This document shows, piece by piece, positions 58,699-64,000 of a stretch of 64,000 nucleotides of DNA (the stretch's first letter is position 1; each line of letters begins with the position of its first letter). The notes under the pieces were generated by a model, which was not told where the DNA came from, made no database searches, and was given only the letters and a program-made list of their open reading frames with translations. The translations under genes and the position numbers were made by a program. This DNA is from Tomocerus qinae (lineage: Eukaryota > Arthropoda > Collembola > Entomobryomorpha > Tomoceridae): the NCBI GenBank assembly GCA_020055645.1, contig CM034546.1, positions 24,428,001-24,492,000 of the forward strand. Reading direction: 5' to 3'.

Positions 58699-61388
58699 AT
58701 GGTGAGTAATAAACTTACTTAGAGAAATAAGGGAACGTCGAATACAATTCTGTACAATATTTTATTATTTATCAATTCCATTAAATCGGAAAATGTAAAT
58801 CCGACAAAATTACTAACTTCAAATAAAATGTGTTTTTATGACCATTTTGTTAATTATTGTAGATTAGATGGAAAATGTATATTTAAAATTCATGCTTAAA
58901 AAATACAGTAAGTAAAATTAAAAATATATCTAATTTTTGGTGACTATTATGCCTAATAATTAAAAGGGTTTCACGGGATTCCTATTGTTTTCAACCATTG
59001 CTGCCGTTTTGGGGATGTTCCACATCGGATTCATTTTGGAATTTGTATCATTTCGTTATGGAGTACGTTTTACAGGTAAATGGAACTTTCATTTCCCAAA
59101 TTATTGGTGATAATAATTATTATGTAGCTAACATTCCGTCTATGTCTATACTGCCAACAACCAAAGTAGCCCCCTAAAATATATTTATTATACGTCAATA
59201 AAATTGATCTCCTTCGCTGAAAAACATTTCTGATAATAATAATAATATGCTATGCTTATGCTGATATGTGACTGCCTGCTGAAAAAGCACTTCATGTACA
59301 GATAGAATGTATTGTACATTATGAAATTATATTTTGAAAACTTTTAATGGTATTTTTTGAAAGGTCTTGTATCTTTATCAACTGGCGATGTTTGTGGTTA
59401 CATCTTTGGTGGATTTGTTGCTAATTGGTTAGGAAGGTTAGCAAAATAGCGAAAAAAGTCTTAAATTATCTCCACATTACTGTTGAAAATAAATCAGTTT
59501 TGAAATTACTTAACAGAAAAGGAGGCTTGATATTAAGTACGGTTTTGGGATTTGTTGGTTTGGTCCTCTTGTTGGCATCCGACTATTATCACATGTATGG
59601 GATTACGACGGTTGGTTTATTTTTCATCGGGTCCAATGTTGGTGAGTTTTACCAACTAGTTTTAATATTATTCAAGACAAATTCATTTTAAACATCCAAT
59701 TGCATACTAAGTCTTATATAGGACTAAACTCTATTCTCGTACCTCTCTATCTATTGGAAATATCTCCATTGAACTTACGTGGGACTTTAGGGACACTCGG
59801 ATGCTTGACATATGCCACAGGAAAATCAGTAATGCAACTTATATTACAGAATCTGTATTTTATCTACATACATCTTTCTCTAGGTCGGTGAGATTTTAAG
59901 TTCTTATACTTTCTTATAATTCCATATAAAACATATAAACCCTGTAAAATAATTTAAAAAATTTGAAAATTTTAACCTCCTACAATTACTACAAATATTT
60001 TTATTGAAAATCAAGTTCCACAAATTTATGTTGCTTAAAAATTCCGACTAACTGTATTTATTCAGGAACGGGATTATTTCTGTCGGTATTGCAAATTCTT
60101 CTGTTACCTTTTTGCTTGGAGTCTCCTCGGTATCTTTATATCACGGAAAATAGAGAGCATCAAGCCCGTAGTGGTAAGTTATTCATATAATTTGTCCTTA
60201 GCAATTATATAGGGCATATATTTATTTAAATATTTGTATTGTGCACAAAAATTATTTTGTCGTATATATACATTAATAATATAATAAATAATTACATGAC
60301 TTGCAGTATGTATTTTGATCTAATGGTGTGCAGCCTTGCATAAACTTCGAAGTTCTGCATACGAAGTGGACGAAGACATTGAAGATATGAGCTCTGAAAA
60401 TGAATTCAGGGAAATTACCATGCGGCAGCTTCTGACATCGAGACAATTTTGGTTTCCACTTGCAATTTGCATATTTCTACAAATAGTCAAGCAGTTTTCA
60501 GGAATAAATGCGGTGAGCAATAAATCCAAAATTATTTTATCGAAATTTGTTGTAGAGACTATTAATCTTTTGCAGATACTTTATCACTCGGATAAATTGC
60601 CAGTTCAGATGGGATTTCCTGAATCCCAAAGTAGATTTTTGGGTATAGTACTCCACTTCACAATATTTGCAGTTTCATTGATTTCCGTGATGATAATTGA
60701 CCGGATAGGACGTCGCAAACTATTACTTTTTGGTCTCAGGAGGGATGTTTATATCTTCTGTCTTCATCACAATCAACATCCTCATTAGCGTAAATTTTCT
60801 TTTGAATTATTTACAAATCATTATTATTCGAAGTGTTATCGGTTTAACGATTTCTCCTATAAAAACTGATGGCGCTATACTTTTAGTTTATTATTTTCAA
60901 TTAAGTTTTATGAACAATTGCTTTCCAGGATTATTTTTCGCTTTGTAAAGACCTTTATGAAGTGGATGAATTACCTGTCAGCATTTTTCGAGTTGGGTTT
61001 CTTATTATTCTTTGCACTTGGACCGGGGTGCATTTCTTTGCTTGTAACTATGGAACTTTTCACACAAGGACCTCGACCTTTTGCCATGTCTATTGTCCAA
61101 ATCTTCAATTGGCTTTCTGTTATCGTAACATCAACTATCTTTGTGGAAACAAATGTACATTTTATTTATTCTTACCGTTGGATCTTTTGTCACTATAATC
61201 TAAATCTTACCACTCTATTTTCTTTTATACAGAGTTACTATACTATTTACATTTTCGTACCTTCCATCGTCCTATTAGGAATTTCTTGGATATTCTTTTA
61301 CAAGTTTTTACCAGAAACGAAGAATAAAACTTTCAAAGAGACTGCTACTTACTTCAAAATGCATCAATTAACAACGCTTCCAAATTGA
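58699..61388 (+). CDS. SLC2/GLUT-family sugar transporter, ten exons, frame disrupted near the middle
   Basis: Exons: 58699-58701 (ATG only), 58967-59075, 59364-59436, 59517-59641, 59722-59883, 60066-60173, 60334-60512, 60576-60789, 60929-61154, 61233-61388. The first seven join in frame (253 codons). GLUT signatures appear in order: VANWLGRKGG, PLYLLEISPLNLRG, LLPFCLESPRYLY, QIVKQFSGINA, DRIGRRKLLLFG, WMNYLSAFF, ELFTQGPRPFAMS and PETKNKTFKET. These imply twelve membrane helices and facilitated hexose transport at the plasma membrane. Exon 8 shifts frame just after LLLFG (near 60733, where SGGMF is expected), and exon 9 does not fit its phase. At least two lesions, an unresolved microexon or sequence errors are needed, so it may be a young pseudogene. 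The 78-base intron 9 has no stop and could be read through. Confidence 0.75.
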
Positions 61389-62031
61389 AAAAAATGAATT
61401 AAATATAAAAGCCACAAATTATTATTTCAAAAAACATTGTGGAAAAGATACTCAGAAAACTAAAAGCAAAATTTTCTCGCAAAATATGCCGCTTTCAGAG
61501 CGATTAAAAATATGTTAAGCAATTATAACTATCCAGAAGGGGATGCAAAGCCTATAAATTTGGGAATGAGAATAATATTTTTTTTCCAAAAAGTCAATAT
61601 TTGCAAACATTTTTCGTTGTGTGATTTTTTGCAAGGCTAAAATGGCTGGCTAAATTGGATGGCTGGCTGGTTGAAATTCTTTGTTAGCCGGTGGCTAAAT
61701 TGGCCAAAAATGGTTAAAATGGCAAAAATTGCAAAATGGGGCTTTGTGAACTGAGAAAATCATGATGTTTGGCAATTTTGGCCACTAGCCATTTAAGCCA
61801 TTTTAGCCGGCTGGATGGTAAATCATTTACAGTAGGCTAAAATGGAACACCGGTCTCAATGTACATGCACAATGCACTTAAAACGTAAATAAAATACTCT
61901 TGCCTGGATGTAACTATGTGCCCCGTTTACAACTTATTATAGTAAATAAAAGAAAAATTGCTTGCGTTTTTTAAAAAAAAACAGTATTTTATTGTTCTGT
62001 GTATAAAATAAGTGGCTTTTTTGTTCTCTGG
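61389..62031. other. Intergenic with a GGCTAAAATGG low-complexity palindrome
   Basis: At about 61635-61845 the motif GGCTAAAATGGC and its inverse GCCATTTTAGCC recur, forming an imperfect inverted cluster. No gene is seen. Confidence 0.5.
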
Positions 62032-62039
62032 TTTGTATG

Positions 62040-62210
62040 CAAGGACGTATTCAGTGGGTATTAGGGTGCTGAGCTGAAGTACCCCCTTAACTTCCCAAAA
62101 ACATACTATAGACATTTTCTCAAAATTTAATAAATAGTATTTTTACACATAATAAAATTAATGAGACATGGTCAGGCACCCCCTAAATTTGTGTTCCAGA
62201 TACACATTAG
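62040..62210. mobile_element. 171-bp relative of the CAAGG-ended hAT-type element
   Basis: It begins CAAGGACGTATTCAG, matching the end of the element at 18523-19197. It keeps a CACCCCCTAAAT block near the other end. The flanks TTTGTATG (62032-62039 and 62211-62218) are identical over 8 bp. The right end itself is degenerate. Confidence 0.6.
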
Positions 62211-62452
62211 TTTGTATGGAATTTTTATTGTTACTTAAAGACCCTTAGTACTAATACGAAGGGAAATTGCCTGTCAACAATTGAGCCTTTCAATAATTTT
62301 TCAGGGATTTTAAATTATTTTAGCGACATAATAATATTAAATTTTTTTTATAATAAAAAACTGTAAAATTCATAAGAGAATTATAAATGTCTTGATGAAC
62401 TAAAAACCAATCTAACCACATACCAACCTAAGCTTAATCAAACCTTCCGGTT
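62211..62452. other. Intergenic, downstream of the receptor gene
   Basis: Short AT-rich spacer that probably contains the receptor's 3' untranslated region. Confidence 0.4.
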
Positions 62453-63526
62453 TTAACGCCCTTTTCGGAGAGGCGATACTCTACCACGCAATTCGATATT
62501 TACGCCATCCACCGGAAATACACCATTACTTCGTCGAACATCTTTGGAGAAGGTTATTATCCACTTTAAAATATTGGTAGCATTTGTTTTCAGCTTCAAT
62601 CTAGAGTGCCACAACCATTCCAAAAGAAGAGTGATGAACGACCCAATTAGAAAGTATCCACAAACGAAGAAAATGGTATGGATTTTCATGGACAGACTAA
62701 TAGGCAATGCCTCAGATTCTTGATGCTTCAGTTTTGAGTGGGATATTACATCTTTCAAATGATACACGAAATCCCATTGTTGTTTGAAATGTTTTAGAAA
62801 ACCTCTCTTGCATGACTTGAAAATATGGAATTGAATCTATAACGGTAGCAATTTGTGAATATATAAGAGTGTGGATCAGCCAGATCTGTTTCTTTCACAG
62901 TCATGCATATTCCATTAGCAGATATCTGAGATGGTATTAAGGGCACCAGGTGATGACTGTTTGCTTTTTCGTGTACATAAAATAGTTTCATTGAAAAGTT
63001 TGTCAACATTTTCTTTATAAAGGTGGTGAAGGTCATTTTATTGTGTTCAGGTGTTGCATCGGATTGCCAATCAAATCTGAAGACACTTGAATTCATCTTG
63101 TCCAGAATTTCATATTTTTCAAAAAATTCGTTTCTTTTCTCGTTCACACTCCACCGTTTATCTGTCTGCAACAACAACTTATATCCATTTTCAACGAGAT
63201 CTTTAAAGTCTACAAATTGTTTTCTGTCTGGCGGAGCAATAATCTCGCTTGTTATCCACGTTTCATATTGAGTAGCAATTACAAATCCCATGGAAACAAT
63301 TACCAAATACAAAATGTTTCTTCTTTTATTGGACACTTCCTGATTTAAAAGGACGGCTATTGTGGATACAAAAATAAACTCGAATTTCTTGTAGAAAGTA
63401 GAAATTCTAAAGCCTAAAGAATAAAATGAAATCGGGAATAGCAAAAATATCAGCCACCAGCAATAACCATCAAATGTATTTTGAATCAGAACTGATAAAG
63501 GAATGTCCTGGACGGGGATGCAAAAA
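62453..63526 (-). CDS. Divergent ionotropic receptor, 3' exon, one frameshift
   Basis: From an acceptor (TACTTTAG) at 63527 the minus strand encodes membrane segments near GYCWWLIFLLFPISFYSLG and RNILYLVIVSMGFVIATQ. Then come YETWITSEIIAPP, KDLVENGYKLLL and, after about 170 residues, a final membrane helix (IFFVCGYFLIGSFITLLLEW). This is the arrangement of the channel and second ligand-binding lobe of arthropod ionotropic receptors (IRs), chemosensory relatives of glutamate receptors. The frame shifts once near 62805-62812 (CATGCAAGAGAGG): upstream it stops at REVF, while KRGFLKHFKQQW continues the protein in the next frame. Upstream exons with the first lobe are not in view. It is a pseudogene or carries a single-base error. 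Confidence 0.7.
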
Positions 63527-63574
63527 CTAAAGTATCCTAGTATCCAGGATACTTTGGGATTTTTGGCATTAACG

Positions 63575-63650
63575 CATGTAATAAGGCGGTACCCGCCCAA
63601 ACTCGCCCCCTTGGGGGCGGGTTTGGCTACACACACACGTGACTTTGCCG
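63575..63650. repeat. GC-rich hairpin in AT-rich DNA
   Basis: CGCCCCCTTGGGGGCG lies at the centre, with GCCCAAACT on the left and GGGTTTGGC on the right, plus GGCGGTACCCGCC just before. The composition is very unlike its surroundings and suggests the end of a mobile element. Confidence 0.6.
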
Positions 63651-63654
63651 TAAA

Positions 63655-63868
63655 AGGCGAAAAGTGAGGCGCAAAAGTAAAAGAATGAGGCGGAAAGGCA
63701 AAAAATGAGGAGCAAAAGCAAAAAAATGAGGCGCAAAAGCAAAAAAATGAGGCGCAAAAGCAAAAAATGAGGCGCCAAGCCAAAAAATGAGGCGCAAAAG
63801 AAAAAATTAGGCGAAAAGCAAAAAATGAGAAGCAAGACCAAAAAAATGAGGCTCAAAAGCAAAGAAAT
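63655..63868. repeat. Minisatellite, ~21-bp unit, about ten copies
   Basis: The units AAAAAATGAGGCGCAAAAGC repeat with small variations. Open frames that seem to extend the receptor gene through this stretch encode only repeated CASFFCF-like residues and are artefacts. Confidence 0.9.
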
Positions 63869-64000
63869 GTGAAAAGAGTCGAGAGACCCTGATACAATTT
63901 AATACATGTGCCTGTGCCTGGCCATGTGTATACTTAATATGAAAGAAATTGATATTATGATTCGATATTATGTATTGAAATTTCACTTCCCTCCAGAATC
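63869..64000. other. Window end, nothing recognised
   Basis: 132 bases of AT-rich DNA with no supported feature. Confidence 0.4.

Noticed and set aside
62794-63862. Open frames extending the receptor through repeated CASFFCF residues
   Set aside because: These residues are only the translation of the 21-bp minisatellite; a splice acceptor at 63527 gives a better exon start.
63655-63868. CRISPR-like array of 21-bp repeats
   Set aside because: The units are directly adjacent with no spacers, in a eukaryotic context; it is a minisatellite.

Overview
The window looks like AT-rich nuclear DNA of an invertebrate, most likely an arthropod and possibly a basal hexapod such as a springtail. That is an inference. 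It rests on a SmydA-type MYND/SET gene, a divergent ionotropic receptor, clusters of small secreted or GPI-anchored Ly6 proteins, short GT-AG introns (many of 60-100 bases) and dense non-autonomous DNA transposons. No bacterial-style operons, rRNA, tRNA or CRISPR were seen. Genes were rebuilt by hand by joining exons with matching phases; a summed length divisible by three was used as the check.

Layout. 1-9.1 kb is mostly repeats (a 2-kb inverted repeat, a foldback element, a perfect 109-bp palindrome) plus one small cysteine-rich secreted peptide gene. 9.16-14.53 kb holds the most striking gene: eight exons, 1,434 codons, joining a helical N-terminal domain, a coiled coil, an apparently active PEK/PKR-like kinase and the C-terminal zinc-motif tail of very large inducible GTPases (VLIG/GVIN), with no GTPase domain. 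15-19.2 kb holds two hAT-type non-autonomous elements with perfect 8-bp target duplications and a dead non-LTR reverse transcriptase. 19.7-21.85 kb is a five-exon SmydA gene on the minus strand.

23.8-31.8 kb is a tandem Ly6/uPAR cluster: one decayed copy, an orphan signal-peptide exon and three intact genes. They share one exon/phase plan but differ at the C terminus (GPI-type tail or secreted), and one has lost a matched cysteine pair. 37.9-54.2 kb is a segmental duplication of a second small secreted-protein family (four copies, one intact) and a small membrane protein (one intact, one broken). The two halves are separated by a ~98-bp satellite array into which a 2.1-kb foldback element inserted, and the second half is broken up by elements carrying internal minisatellites. 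55.2-56.4 kb is a second copy of the first hAT element, in opposite orientation. 58.7-61.4 kb is an SLC2-type sugar transporter with frame disruptions near its 3' half. 62.4-63.5 kb is the 3' end of an ionotropic receptor on the minus strand, with one frameshift.

The functional genes do not form a pathway. The common theme is fast-evolving surface or secreted and immune-type families embedded in active repeats.
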